Assembly (NCBI RefSeq): GCF_001368815.1
Contig: NZ_CTEI01000001.1
Coordinates: forward strand, 248,001 to 312,000
Direction: 5' to 3'
Length of the DNA: 64,000 bases
Source of the DNA: Paraliobacillus sp. PM-2
GTDB lineage: Bacteria; Bacillota; Bacilli; Bacillales; Amphibacillaceae
The notes under the pieces were generated by a model, which was given only the letters and a program-made list of their open reading frames with translations, made no database searches and was not told where the DNA came from. Within the stretch, counting starts at the first letter, position 1; every line of letters starts with the position of its first letter. The translations under genes and the position numbers were made by a program. This document shows positions 27,970 to 37,049 of this stretch, piece by piece.

Positions 27970-28797
27970 ATGGAAGGTATTTATGCAATTTGGCAACGGG
28001 ATGTTATAAAGTTTTTTAGAGACAAAGCGCGATTGGTAGGATCATTTGCAATGCCATTTATGTTTTTAATTTTATTTGGAAGTGGGATGAGTGGAGCACT
28101 ATCTTCCATGATTGGTGGAAATGCAGCTGGTCCATTAGCTGCATTTGATTTTGTGGAATTTATGTTTCCTGGAATTATCGGGTTAACCGTTTTTAATACA
28201 GCGATTTTTTCAGCATTATCAGTGGTGCAGGATAAAGAATTTGGTTATATGCGTGAAATACTTGTTTCGCCAATGTCTCGTGTGACCATTGCAATAGGTA
28301 AGGTGCTTGGCGGCAGTACAGTGGCTGTTATACAAGGACTAATGATGCTGCTATTTGTTCCGTTTATTGGTGTGTCTATTACATTTTTAATGGTATTAAA
28401 ATTAATTCCTGTCATGTTTTTAGTTGCATTTGCTATTTCATCGATTGGTTTATTAATAGCTAGTTCATTAAAAACATCCCAGGGTTTTCAAATGGTCGTA
28501 CAAATTCTTATCTTTCCAATGCTATTTTTGTCAGGGGCCATGTTCCCGCTAAATGGTATGCCAGCATGGATGGATGTGATCGTGAAAATCAATCCTTTAA
28601 CTTATTCTGTTGATATGTTTAAAAAAATTATTTTGCAACCAGAACAAATGGCTCCAGCTCTAAGAGAAGCGATGGGACTTAATTTATCTATCTTTGACCA
28701 TGTCATTACATTTTCACAAGAAATCCTTGTTGTATTAGCAGTTAGTGTTGTTTTTGTTATATTAGCAACAATCAAGTTTTCAAGAGCTGAAGGGTAA
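27970..28797 (+). CDS. ABC-2 type transporter permease
   Basis: 275 residues with six hydrophobic segments and the ABC-2 signature region (MREILVSPMSR, FLSGAMFPLNGMPAWMDVIVKINPLTYSVDMF). It partners the DrrA-like ATPase immediately upstream, forming an exporter of a hydrophobic drug, lipid or polysaccharide. Substrate not inferable. A hairpin terminator follows. Confidence 0.92.
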   Translation: MEGIYAIWQRDVIKFFRDKARLVGSFAMPFMFLILFGSGMSGALSSMIGGNAAGPLAAFDFVEFMFPGIIGLTVFNTAIFSALSVVQDKEFGYMREILVSPMSRVTIAIGKVLGGSTVAVIQGLMMLLFVPFIGVSITFLMVLKLIPVMFLVAFAISSIGLLIASSLKTSQGFQMVVQILIFPMLFLSGAMFPLNGMPAWMDVIVKINPLTYSVDMFKKIILQPEQMAPALREAMGLNLSIFDHVITFSQEILVVLAVSVVFVILATIKFSRAEG

Positions 28798-28817
28798 GCC
28801 AGATATTCTATCAATCA

Positions 28818-28853
28818 ATCATCAAAGGTTTTATACTTTGGTGATTTTTTTAG
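28818..28853 (+). terminator. Rho-independent terminator of the ABC operon
   Basis: ATCATCAAAGG pairs with CTTTGGTGAT across a short loop, followed by seven T. Confidence 0.8.
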
Positions 28854-29010
28854 TTCACTTCATTAATTACCTTTTAGTCTCATTTATTTTTTTCATTCTA
28901 TTCATGTCAAGTATAACTAGAAAATCTTTGAAAAGCACTTTCTTTATATAGAATTAATCCGTATAATAGTACATTAATATAACGGTTACTGACATAGGGA
29001 GAGACGTTTT

Positions 29011-30165
29011 GTGCGTAATACTGAACAATCACTTGTTCCATTAAAAATGTTGTTATTTAGTTTTCATGGGGCAAATACAATAGTTATTAGTTTTTTACCA
29101 TTATTGTTACAATATAGAGGTTTGACTGGAAGTGAGATTGGTTGGGTTCTAGCAGTTGGGCCAACGGTATCTATTTTTTCACAACCTTTCTGGGGTTATA
29201 TGAGTGATAAATATCAAACGGTCAAACGTATTTTAATGATTTGTTTAATTGGTCTTCTAATAAGTAGCGTTTTTTTCTTTCAAATGACGATACTTCCATT
29301 ATTATTGATGATGGCTGGGATCTATTATTTTTTTACTGCTCCAATTGGTGCGTTGGCAGATAGTTTAGCACAAAGGCGGGCTGATGCATTAGCCATCTCT
29401 TTTGGATCTATAAGAACGTGGGGATCCATTGGGTTTGCTGTATCTTCATTGGTAGTGGGTCAAGTACTAGATATAATAGGGATACAGTATCTTCTCGTTC
29501 CGTATTTAATTATGGGCTTACTAGCACTTATGGTGTGCTTCCGTCTGGCTGATGTCAACGTCGATGTTGATCCCATTCAATTTAGCGATTTAAAAAAATT
29601 ATTCCGCAATCGTCCATACATTATATTCTTAGTACTAATTTTGTTTATGACGATCACACATCGTACAAATGATAGTTATATCGGTTTATTTATTGAGCAG
29701 CTAGGAGGAAATGAAAGTATAATTGGTGTAGCCTGGTTTATCGGTGTAGCTAGTGAAGCGATCGTTTTTGCATTCGCTCACTTATGGTTTCGTAAATTTC
29801 ATCCATTATTTTTCATTATTGTGGCAGGGATTTTGTTTACGATCAGATGGTTTTTATATGCATTTATTAATGAACCGTTTATTATTGTCGGCCTTCAAGT
29901 TTTCCATGGTTTAACCTTTGGTGTTTTTTATTTATCAGCTTTTCAATATATCACACGTCTTATACCCAAATCGTTACAATCAACAGGTCACTTAGTCTTT
30001 ATGTCGGTCTTTTTCGGTTTGTCAGGAATTGTTGGCTCATTAGGGGGCGGAACAATCATTGATTTATTTGGTGCAAATACTTTATATTTATATATGGGAA
30101 TCATGGCACTCGTAGGAACAATCTTACTGTTGTGTTATCATCTATTACCTTTTTGGAAAAATTAA
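29011..30165 (+). CDS. MFS transporter (PPP/nucleoside-symporter-like, YwbF type)
   Basis: 384 residues, 12 transmembrane segments. The layout (LFSFHGANTIVISFLPLLLQYRGLT split by GSEIGWVLAVGP, QPFWGYMSDKYQ, FGSIRTWGSIGFAVSSL) matches the MFS_1_like group that includes phenylpropionate permeases and Bacillus YwbF. Start GTG 29011 follows GGGAGAG. The substrate is unknown. It is 40 bases upstream of the ThrE-type pair. Confidence 0.85.
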   Translation: MRNTEQSLVPLKMLLFSFHGANTIVISFLPLLLQYRGLTGSEIGWVLAVGPTVSIFSQPFWGYMSDKYQTVKRILMICLIGLLISSVFFFQMTILPLLLMMAGIYYFFTAPIGALADSLAQRRADALAISFGSIRTWGSIGFAVSSLVVGQVLDIIGIQYLLVPYLIMGLLALMVCFRLADVNVDVDPIQFSDLKKLFRNRPYIIFLVLILFMTITHRTNDSYIGLFIEQLGGNESIIGVAWFIGVASEAIVFAFAHLWFRKFHPLFFIIVAGILFTIRWFLYAFINEPFIIVGLQVFHGLTFGVFYLSAFQYITRLIPKSLQSTGHLVFMSVFFGLSGIVGSLGGGTIIDLFGANTLYLYMGIMALVGTILLLCYHLLPFWKN

Positions 30166-30220
30166 AGTGACCGAACAACTTTTAAATCATAAATAGAGTA
30201 AAGGTGTGGGGGTGTGGTGT

Positions 30221-30961
30221 GTGGATGAGAAAAAAATAACAAATGTTTGTCTCCTTGCTGGGAAAATCATGTTACAAAGCGGGGCAGAAACGTATCGTGT
30301 AGAAGATACGATGATCCGAATTGCTTTAGCTTTTGGCGTGAAGAAGGCGCAAAGCCATGCAACCCCGACAGGGATTCTGTTTTCAATGGGAGAAACAGAG
30401 CCCACTAATTTCGTACGTATTGTTGAACGCTCAACAGATTTACATAAAGTGACGCAAGTGAATAGTGTCTCGCGAAATATTTCAAATGGGCTAGTAACGT
30501 TAGACGATGCATCTCAACAATTACAGAATATTGAATCCCAAGTACATGCTTATCCTATAAATTTGCAAATAATAGCGGCATGTTTAGCTAGTGGTTGTTT
30601 TACTATTATGTTTCAAGGGCAGTGGATTGATTTTTTTCCTGCTTTTATTGCAGGTGGGATAGGTTATTCGGCTATGGTTTTTCTTCATCAGATTGTAGAA
30701 ATTCGTTTTTTTGCTGAATTTTTAGCTTCGTTTTTAATAGGCTTAGTTGCTTTTTTATTCATTTATACTGGAATTGGAGCAGAATTAGATAAAATTATTA
30801 TTGGATCCGTTATGCCGCTTGTCCCGGGCTTACTTATCACTAATGCTGTGCGCGACTTGATGGCTGGCCATTTAGTATCTGGTTTATCAAAGGGTGCAGA
30901 AGCATTTTTAACTGCATTTGCAATTGGAGCAGGAGTTGCAGTGATTTTTTTAATTATTTAA
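30221..30961 (+). CDS. Threonine/serine exporter subunit 1 (DUF1212, YjjP-like)
   Basis: About 246 residues. GTG 30221 lies after GGGGTG; GTGs at 30206 and 30212 are alternatives. The conserved N-terminal domain (LLAGKIMLQSGAETYRVEDTMIRIA) and five transmembrane segments with MPLVPGLLITNAVRDLMAGH identify the ThrE N-terminal half. The following gene supplies the C-terminal half, so this is the split YjjP/YjjB form of an amino acid or dicarboxylate exporter. Confidence 0.9.
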   Translation: MDEKKITNVCLLAGKIMLQSGAETYRVEDTMIRIALAFGVKKAQSHATPTGILFSMGETEPTNFVRIVERSTDLHKVTQVNSVSRNISNGLVTLDDASQQLQNIESQVHAYPINLQIIAACLASGCFTIMFQGQWIDFFPAFIAGGIGYSAMVFLHQIVEIRFFAEFLASFLIGLVAFLFIYTGIGAELDKIIIGSVMPLVPGLLITNAVRDLMAGHLVSGLSKGAEAFLTAFAIGAGVAVIFLII

Positions 30962-30974
30962 GGAAGTGATAAAT

Positions 30975-31433
30975 ATGATCATTATCCAACAATTAATAAC
31001 TAGTTTTTTTGCTGCAAGTGGTTTTGCAGTAATTTTTAATGCGCCTAAAAAAGCTTTGTTACAATGCGGTACTGTAGGTATGTTAGGTTGGTTTGTATAT
31101 ACCATCTGCAGGATGCAAGCTATTGATCCTGTTGTCGCAACTGTAGCTGGTTCTATTTTAGTAGCCATTTTAAGTCAAATATTTGCGAAATTATTTAAAA
31201 CCCCAATTATCATATATAATGTGTCTGGTATTATTCCGCTTGTTCCTGGGGGAATGGCTTATGATGCGATGCGTCAATTTGTGGTAAATGATTATAACAT
31301 GGCCGTACAATTAGCTGCAAAAGCATTTTTAATTTCGGGTGCTATTGCCCTTGGGTTAGTTTTTTCTGAAATCATTAATCAAGTTATACGAAAAATAAAA
31401 TGGAAAAATGTTCAAGAAAAATGTGAACTTTAG
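30975..31433 (+). CDS. Threonine/serine exporter subunit 2 (DUF3815, YjjB-like)
   Basis: 152 residues from ATG 30975 (AAGGAAG eight bases before). Four to five transmembrane segments with SGIIPLVPGGMAYDAMRQFV match the ThrE C-terminal half. It starts 13 bases after its partner subunit. Together they form the exporter. Confidence 0.88.
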   Translation: MIIIQQLITSFFAASGFAVIFNAPKKALLQCGTVGMLGWFVYTICRMQAIDPVVATVAGSILVAILSQIFAKLFKTPIIIYNVSGIIPLVPGGMAYDAMRQFVVNDYNMAVQLAAKAFLISGAIALGLVFSEIINQVIRKIKWKNVQEKCEL

Positions 31434-31451
31434 AAAGCAAAGGTGTTAGTA

Positions 31452-32351
31452 ATGGGATTTTTAACTGTGTTATTACCAATTTTTACCGTGTTTACAATCG
31501 GTTATATTGGGAAAAAATTGTGGAATATCGACGTAAAACCAATAGCTACTATGGCTATCTATTTACTCTCTCCATTTTTGGCATTTCAAACATTTTATCA
31601 GAATCCAATTAATCTGGATTATTTTTATATGTTTGTTTATTTAGCAATGCTATGTATTATATGCATTTTCATTTGTTACATCATAGGTTTTATAAAACGT
31701 TGGTCAAAGAAGCAATTAAGTGGCTTTATTTTGGCTTCTTCTTTTATGAATAATGGGAATTATGGTGCTCCACTTGTTCTGTTAGTTTTTGGTGAAACAG
31801 GATTTCATTATGCTGTAATTTTAATGGTGCTACAGCAGTTAATTATGTGTACAATTGGGATTTATATAGCTGCACAAGGTAGTCAAACAGAACAAGCACA
31901 TTCTCCATTGAAGGAAGTGATTAAGGTTCCAATTGTATATGGTGCGTTAGCTGGAATAATAGTAAATGGTATAGGGGTAAGTCTGCCGGAAGGAATTGCA
32001 ACAGTTGTCAATATGGTAGCTGATGCTGCGATTCCAACAGTAATGATAGTGCTAGGAATGCAGTTAGCAACTATTTCTTTAAAAAAAATAGAATTTGGTA
32101 ATTTATCCATTGCTTTAGTCCTCCGGTTGGCAATTGCTCCAATCATTGCATTTGTCATTACATTATTTTTGCCAATTGATGAAATGGTAAAACAGATTAT
32201 GATTTTAACTGCCGCCATGCCGACAGCTGCAAATACAACGATGTATGCAGTTAAATTTAATGCTAGACCCATGTTTGTATCAAGTGCCACGTTAACAAGC
32301 ACACTATTAAGTATTATTACGTTACCAATCGTTTTGGCACTAATCCTATGA
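31452..32351 (+). CDS. AEC family transporter
   Basis: 299 residues from ATG 31452 (AAAGGTG upstream). Ten transmembrane segments with the auxin-efflux-carrier pattern: SSFMNNGNYGAPLVLLVFGE in the first half and ILTAAMPTAANTTMYAVKF in the second. Such transporters in bacteria often move malate or other organic acids. It is co-oriented and 18 bases after the ThrE pair, so possibly the last gene of an exporter operon. Substrate unknown. Confidence 0.9.
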   Translation: MGFLTVLLPIFTVFTIGYIGKKLWNIDVKPIATMAIYLLSPFLAFQTFYQNPINLDYFYMFVYLAMLCIICIFICYIIGFIKRWSKKQLSGFILASSFMNNGNYGAPLVLLVFGETGFHYAVILMVLQQLIMCTIGIYIAAQGSQTEQAHSPLKEVIKVPIVYGALAGIIVNGIGVSLPEGIATVVNMVADAAIPTVMIVLGMQLATISLKKIEFGNLSIALVLRLAIAPIIAFVITLFLPIDEMVKQIMILTAAMPTAANTTMYAVKFNARPMFVSSATLTSTLLSIITLPIVLALIL

Positions 32352-32402
32352 TATAGTGAAATTTTCTAATGCATCACTTTTTAAAGTAAAAAAATGTGAT
32401 AA

Positions 32403-32416
32403 TGCAAACGTTTAGA
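32403..32416 (+). promoter_or_regulatory. Candidate cre (CcpA) site
   Basis: TGCAAACGTTTAGA differs from the cre consensus TGWAANCGNTNWCA only near its 3' end. It sits where the -35 of a promoter with TATAAT at 32425-32430 would be, upstream of the PTS IIB gene. Repression by CcpA would fit a PTS gene. Confidence 0.45.
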
Positions 32417-32475
32417 AAATGCAATATAATTACAATATAACTAATTTAAACACGAAATTACTAAGGAGGATACAA

Positions 32476-32784
32476 ATGAAAAAAATATTACTCGCATGTT
32501 CAGCTGGAATGTCAACAAGTCTTTTAGTTTCAAGAATGGAGGAAGAAGCGAAAGCACGAGGAATTGATGCCGAAATTTGGGCTGTAACACAAGATCATGT
32601 ACCGTCGGAAATGGAACGCGCGGACGTATTATTAATTGGACCACAAATGCATTTCTTGAAGGATAAATTTTCAGAGATCGCTGAAGAATTAAAAATTCCA
32701 CTTGATGTTATTGATCACATGGCATATGGACGTGTAGATGGAAAGGCAGTTTTGAATCAAGCATTAGAACTATTGTCAGCGTAA
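32476..32784 (+). CDS. PTS lactose/cellobiose-type IIB protein
   Basis: 102 residues from ATG 32476 behind AAGGAGG; the frame is open upstream but unsupported. The phospho-cysteine lies in KKILLACSAGMSTSLLV, and LLIGPQMHFLKDKF and VIDHMAYGRVDG are typical of the CelA/LicB IIB family. It transfers phosphate from IIA to a sugar carried by IIC. No IIC gene is present nearby. The IIA gene follows after 151 bases. Confidence 0.93.
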   Translation: MKKILLACSAGMSTSLLVSRMEEEAKARGIDAEIWAVTQDHVPSEMERADVLLIGPQMHFLKDKFSEIAEELKIPLDVIDHMAYGRVDGKAVLNQALELLSA

Positions 32785-32870
32785 TTGGCTTGTTCATTCA
32801 TGTATGAATTAGCACATACAAGATCAATAGTGGATGGAATAGTTATGAAATAACTGACATAAATAGTAGA

Positions 32871-32911
32871 AAATACGTATTTCCTTGGGAACTTGTGGGA
32901 AATACGTATTT
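32871..32911 (+). promoter_or_regulatory. Duplicated 12-bp palindrome / 14-bp hairpin before the PTS IIA gene
   Basis: The palindrome AAATACGTATTT occurs at 32871-32882 and again at 32900-32911, 29 bases apart (about three helical turns). With flanking CC/GG the two copies can also form a 14-pair hairpin with a 13-base loop. There is no T run after it, so it is more likely an operator pair or an mRNA-processing hairpin than a terminator. Confidence 0.5.
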
Positions 32912-32935
32912 CATATTCTAAAGGATGAAATTAAA

Positions 32936-33244
32936 ATGGAGCAAACAATAACTGAAATAGCCTTTCAGATTATTCTTCATGCAGGAAATGGTAAATCAAG
33001 TGCGATGGAAGCAATTCAAGCAGCGAAACAGGGCGATTTTAGTCAAGCTAACCAATTAATTAAAAAAGCTAGTAAATCGTTTGGAGATGCACATCATTAT
33101 CAAACAACATTATTGCAAGAAGAAGTAAAAGGTGATGGATCTACTGTTAATTTGATTTTAGTTCACGCCCAAGACCACTTAATGACAGCAATGACGGTTC
33201 GTGATCTTGCTATTGAAATAATTGAAATTTACCGTAACAAATGA
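32936..33244 (+). CDS. PTS lactose/cellobiose-type IIA protein
   Basis: 102 residues from ATG 32936 (AAAGGATG upstream). FQIILHAGNGKSSAMEAIQAAK and the active-site histidine stretch LILVHAQDHLMTAMTVRDL are diagnostic of the lactose/cellobiose IIA family. It accepts phosphate from HPr and passes it to IIB. It lies downstream of the IIB gene with a palindromic hairpin between them. Confidence 0.93.
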   Translation: MEQTITEIAFQIILHAGNGKSSAMEAIQAAKQGDFSQANQLIKKASKSFGDAHHYQTTLLQEEVKGDGSTVNLILVHAQDHLMTAMTVRDLAIEIIEIYRNK

Positions 33245-33405
33245 GGGTAATGCCCAGGTAGAATAGGAAGCTGATAGTTGTCTGGGCTAAATTTTTATGA
33301 AATTATTGTTTTATTACTATTCACTGGTTGGGGTTAGCAAACTAGGTGTAATTTTATCTAAAAAAGGGAACATATATAAAGAAAATACATGGAGGGATAA
33401 ATGGA

Positions 33406-33792
33406 ATGATTACATTAAAAAAAGTAAAGGATCAACCCCATGAAATTACGAATCAAAAAGGGGTTAAATCAATAGCTGCGTCATCCGACAATGAAGTAGA
33501 AGGTTACAGTCCAGTAGATTATCTAGCAAGTGCTGTCAGTTTTTGTATGGGATTAACTTTAGATGCACTTATTAAACGGGATGATCTCCCAATTGAGTCA
33601 TATGACATTGAAGTTCATGTAACGAAGGCGGAGGGCAGACCATCTCGTCTAGAAAAGTTAGATGTGGATATTACTTTTGATACGGAGCTTGAAGATAAAG
33701 TAAAAGAGAAATTGATTCGATCAGCAAAAAGAGGCTGCACCATAGGTAATACAATAGAACATGGTGCTGAAGTAAATGTAACAGCGAAGTAA
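33406..33792 (+). CDS. OsmC family protein
   Basis: 128 residues. The OsmC pattern is visible: GYSPVDYLASAVSFCMGLTLDALIKRDD with the first catalytic cysteine, and SAKRGCTIGNTI with the second. These proteins reduce organic or fatty acid hydroperoxides or protect thiols. Start ATG 33406 follows GGAGGG. Monocistronic with a strong terminator. Confidence 0.92.
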   Translation: MITLKKVKDQPHEITNQKGVKSIAASSDNEVEGYSPVDYLASAVSFCMGLTLDALIKRDDLPIESYDIEVHVTKAEGRPSRLEKLDVDITFDTELEDKVKEKLIRSAKRGCTIGNTIEHGAEVNVTAK

Positions 33793-33799
33793 ACAATAA

Positions 33800-33838
33800 A
33801 AAGACTGCATTTCAATTTAATTGAAATGCAGTCTTTTT
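33800..33838 (+). terminator. Rho-independent terminator of the osmC-like gene
   Basis: AAAGACTGCATTTCAATT (33800-33817) pairs with AATTGAAATGCAGTCTTT (33819-33836), then T. A very stable stem. Confidence 0.88.
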
Positions 33839-33856
33839 AAATTCATTACGAAAAAA

Positions 33857-33908
33857 TCTGAATTTTTATAAAATAACGGTTGTATAAACATACACATTAA
33901 AGTATAAT
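33857..33908 (+). promoter_or_regulatory. argC promoter with candidate ARG box
   Basis: TTGTAT (33880-33885) and TATAAT (33903-33908) are separated by 17 bases, a good sigma-A promoter. Just upstream, TCTGAATTTTTATAAAAT (33857-33874) resembles an ARG box (TGAAT-N4-ATTCA type, one half weak), the operator of ArgR/AhrC. Arginine repression of argCJBD is therefore likely. Confidence 0.6.
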
Positions 33909-33949
33909 AATTAACTACAATCAAGAACGGTTTAGGAGTGAATATAAAG

Positions 33950-34987
33950 ATGAATGTAGCTATTATAGGTGGTTCTGGCTATGGATCAGTAGAATTAGCG
34001 CGACTTTTAAATATACATCCGTATGCAAGGTTAACAACAATTATTTCTCATTCTAAAAATGGAACTGATTTTTCAACGGTCTATCCTCATATGAGTGAAA
34101 TTATTACACTTACGATGGAAGGCCTAAATATAAAAAAGTTAAGTGAAACAATAGATCTTGTTTTCTTTGCAACACCTTCCAATGTTAGTAAAGAATTAAT
34201 TCCGACTTTTTTAGAATATGGATTGACCTGTATTGATTTGTCAGGAGATTTCCGGTTGAAGTCACCAACTACTTATCAGGAATGGTATCAAGCAGAAGCT
34301 GCAGATCAAACGTATTTAGATCAAGCTGTTTATGGACTTAGTGAAATTTTCCCAGATCAAATTCAATCTGCAAAATTATTAGCCAATCCCGGATGTTACC
34401 CAACCGCTGCTTTATTAGGTTTAATACCCGCTTTGCAACATGGCTGCATAGATGGAAATAGTATTATTATTGATGGGAAAACGGGTGTATCTGGTGCAGG
34501 TAGGGGACTATCCTTGAATGTGCATTTTTCCGAAATGAATGAAAATACCAAAGCCTATAAATTAGGGGTTCATAAACATGTTCCAGAAATAGAACAGACG
34601 CTTCAGTCATTTGTTGAAGAGCAAATACAACTTACTTTTACACCACACATTGTGCCAATGACTAGAGGGATTATGGTCACGTGCTATGCTAGCTTAAAAG
34701 AAAATGTAGACCAACAAACGATTCAGTCACTCTATCAAACTTTTTATGAAAAACATTCCTTTGTTCGTCTACGATCGGAAACCGCTTTACCAACAACAAA
34801 AGAAGTGTATGGAAGCAATTATTGTGATATCGGGGTACACGTAGATGAGCGAACGAATCGATTAACTGTGATTGCAGTTATTGATAATTTAGTAAAGGGC
34901 GCCTCAGGCCAAGCGATACAAAACATGAATTTAATGTGTGGATGGGATGAGACAACGGGATTACAACACCCACCTATCTATCCTTAA
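33950..34987 (+). CDS. argC: N-acetyl-gamma-glutamyl-phosphate reductase
   Basis: 345 residues from ATG 33950 (AGGAG upstream). N-terminal Rossmann motif AIIGGSGYGSVELARLL and the catalytic cysteine in LLANPGCYPTAALLGL identify ArgC, which reduces N-acetylglutamyl phosphate to the semialdehyde with NADPH. First gene of argCJBD, 19 bases before argJ. Confidence 0.96.
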   Translation: MNVAIIGGSGYGSVELARLLNIHPYARLTTIISHSKNGTDFSTVYPHMSEIITLTMEGLNIKKLSETIDLVFFATPSNVSKELIPTFLEYGLTCIDLSGDFRLKSPTTYQEWYQAEAADQTYLDQAVYGLSEIFPDQIQSAKLLANPGCYPTAALLGLIPALQHGCIDGNSIIIDGKTGVSGAGRGLSLNVHFSEMNENTKAYKLGVHKHVPEIEQTLQSFVEEQIQLTFTPHIVPMTRGIMVTCYASLKENVDQQTIQSLYQTFYEKHSFVRLRSETALPTTKEVYGSNYCDIGVHVDERTNRLTVIAVIDNLVKGASGQAIQNMNLMCGWDETTGLQHPPIYP

Positions 34988-35006
34988 TTATAGAAAGGAT
35001 GAAACG

Positions 35007-36236
35007 ATGAACAATTTACTAGCTGTAGATAAGATTAAGCTATTGCAAAATGGAAATGTTACCTCTCCAATCGGGTTTTCAGCAGGTGGCTTACATTGTG
35101 GTATACGTAAGAAAAAGTATGATCTAGGTTGGCTATATTCTGCAAAACCGGCCACAGCTACAGGCGTTTATACAACGAATCTATTTCAAGCAGCACCACT
35201 GCAAGTAACACAAGAAAGTATGGCAAACGGACAATGTTTGCAAGCAGTTCTTGTCAATTCAGGTATAGCAAATGCATGTACTGGAGAAGAAGGGTTAGCA
35301 AATGCGTATGAGATGCGAAAAATATTTGCAGAGAAATTAAACATATCAACGTGTGATGCAGCTGTTGCCTCTACTGGTTTAATTGGTGAACAACTACCAA
35401 TGGATAAAGTGCGATCAGGTATCGATCAAATTAATCAACAGGATAGTAATCAAGCAAATCATTTTGAGACAGCGATTTTAACGACAGATACAAAAGAAAA
35501 AAAGATAGCTGTTACCTTTGAAATAGATGGAAAAAAGGTCACGATAGGTGGTGCGGCAAAGGGATCGGGAATGATCAATCCTAACATGGCTACCATGCTT
35601 GGATTTATTACTACAGACGCGAATGTGTCTCAAGTAGATTTAGAGCAAGCATTAAAACAGCATACGAATCAATCGTTTAATATGATTACCGTTGATGGAG
35701 ATACAAGTACAAATGATATGGTTTTAGTACTTGCAAATGGAATGGCAGAAAATGAATTATTAGATCAACAGCATCCAGAATGGGATGTTTTCTTAGAAGG
35801 ATTGTATATTGTCTGTGAAGTGCTTGCAAAAGAAATTGCTAGAGATGGAGAAGGGGCAAGTAAATTAGTTGAAGTACAAGTAGAAGGTGCCATTACGAAT
35901 GAATCGGCACAAGTAATTAGTAAGAAAATCATCTCATCAAATTTAGTAAAGACGGCGATACATGGTTCCGATCCAAACTGGGGAAGAATTATAACGGCTA
36001 TTGGTTATAGTGGTCAAATGCTAAATCCGAGTGAAGTTTGTGTATCAGTAGGAACGATTGAAGTTGTTAGGGACGGTATGCCACTTCTATTTGATGAAGA
36101 AAAGGCAAAAGCCTATTTATCTCAAGACAGTGTAACCATTCATGCCAAAGTTGGTAACGGGAACGGTAAAGCAGTTGCTTGGGGCTGTGATTTGTCCTAT
36201 GAATATGTCAGAATAAATGCTTCATATCGTACGTAG
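35007..36236 (+). CDS. argJ: Bifunctional ornithine acetyltransferase/N-acetylglutamate synthase
   Basis: 409 residues from ATG 35007 (GAAAGGATG upstream). GFSAGGLHCGIRK near the N-terminus and the self-cleavage region AAKGSGMINPNMATMLGF, with its nucleophilic threonine, define ArgJ. It recycles the acetyl group from N-acetylornithine to glutamate and makes the first intermediate, so no separate argA is needed. Second gene of argCJBD. Confidence 0.96.
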   Translation: MNNLLAVDKIKLLQNGNVTSPIGFSAGGLHCGIRKKKYDLGWLYSAKPATATGVYTTNLFQAAPLQVTQESMANGQCLQAVLVNSGIANACTGEEGLANAYEMRKIFAEKLNISTCDAAVASTGLIGEQLPMDKVRSGIDQINQQDSNQANHFETAILTTDTKEKKIAVTFEIDGKKVTIGGAAKGSGMINPNMATMLGFITTDANVSQVDLEQALKQHTNQSFNMITVDGDTSTNDMVLVLANGMAENELLDQQHPEWDVFLEGLYIVCEVLAKEIARDGEGASKLVEVQVEGAITNESAQVISKKIISSNLVKTAIHGSDPNWGRIITAIGYSGQMLNPSEVCVSVGTIEVVRDGMPLLFDEEKAKAYLSQDSVTIHAKVGNGNGKAVAWGCDLSYEYVRINASYRT

Positions 36237-36248
36237 GAGATGAAAAGA

Positions 36249-37049
36249 ATGGAATACATGGTGATTAAATGTGGCGGAAGTATTGTTGATCAATTAACAC
36301 CAGCGTTTTATCAAAATATTGCCCAATTACAGAAAGAAAAGCAAATTAATCCAATTATTGTTCATGGTGGAGGACCGATGATTTCTACTTATCTAAAGCA
36401 AATGAATGTGTCAACTACATTTGTTGATGGTCTACGTGTAACGACCAATGAAGTATTAGACGTCGTAGAGATGGTATTAAGTGGAGCGGTCAATAAACAA
36501 ATTGTTAGAAATTTGACTAGTCAACATGTAAAGGCAATCGGAATGAGCGGTATAGACGGTCATTTACTAGAAGCAGTTCCAGTGAAAAATGCTGATCGTA
36601 TTGGTTATGTAGGAAATATAAAAAAAGTAAACACATGCGTGCTAGAAGATGTTATGGATCAAAATTATATTCCGGTGATTTCCCCTATTGCATTAGGTGA
36701 ACAGAATCAACGTTATAATATTAATGCCGATATTGCAGCGTCTGCCGTTGCGCAAGCATTACAAGCAAAATTATGCTTTATTAGTGATATACCAGGTATT
36801 TTAGTGGAGGAAAATGGTCAAAAGCAAACACTACATGAAACCAGTAAACAAGAGGTTGAAGGATTAATAAAATCAAAAGTGATCTATGGTGGCATGATCC
36901 CTAAAGTAAAAGCAGCCTTGATGGCACTAGAAAAAAACGTACCTGAAGTTGGTATTGTGAATGGGACGAAAGCCGGTACGTTAATTGATTTTATCGATGG
37001 AAAAAAAGTCGGGACAAGGATTCAGTTAGAGGAGGTATCTCATGTCTGA
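36249..37049 (+). CDS. argB: Acetylglutamate kinase
   Basis: 266 residues from ATG 36249, nine bases after TAGGAG; the in-frame ATG at 36240 touches that site. MVIKCGGSIVDQ, IVHGGGPMISTYL and GGMIPKVKAAL are amino acid kinase/ArgB motifs. It phosphorylates N-acetylglutamate. It overlaps argD by eight bases. Confidence 0.96.
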   Translation: MEYMVIKCGGSIVDQLTPAFYQNIAQLQKEKQINPIIVHGGGPMISTYLKQMNVSTTFVDGLRVTTNEVLDVVEMVLSGAVNKQIVRNLTSQHVKAIGMSGIDGHLLEAVPVKNADRIGYVGNIKKVNTCVLEDVMDQNYIPVISPIALGEQNQRYNINADIAASAVAQALQAKLCFISDIPGILVEENGQKQTLHETSKQEVEGLIKSKVIYGGMIPKVKAALMALEKNVPEVGIVNGTKAGTLIDFIDGKKVGTRIQLEEVSHV

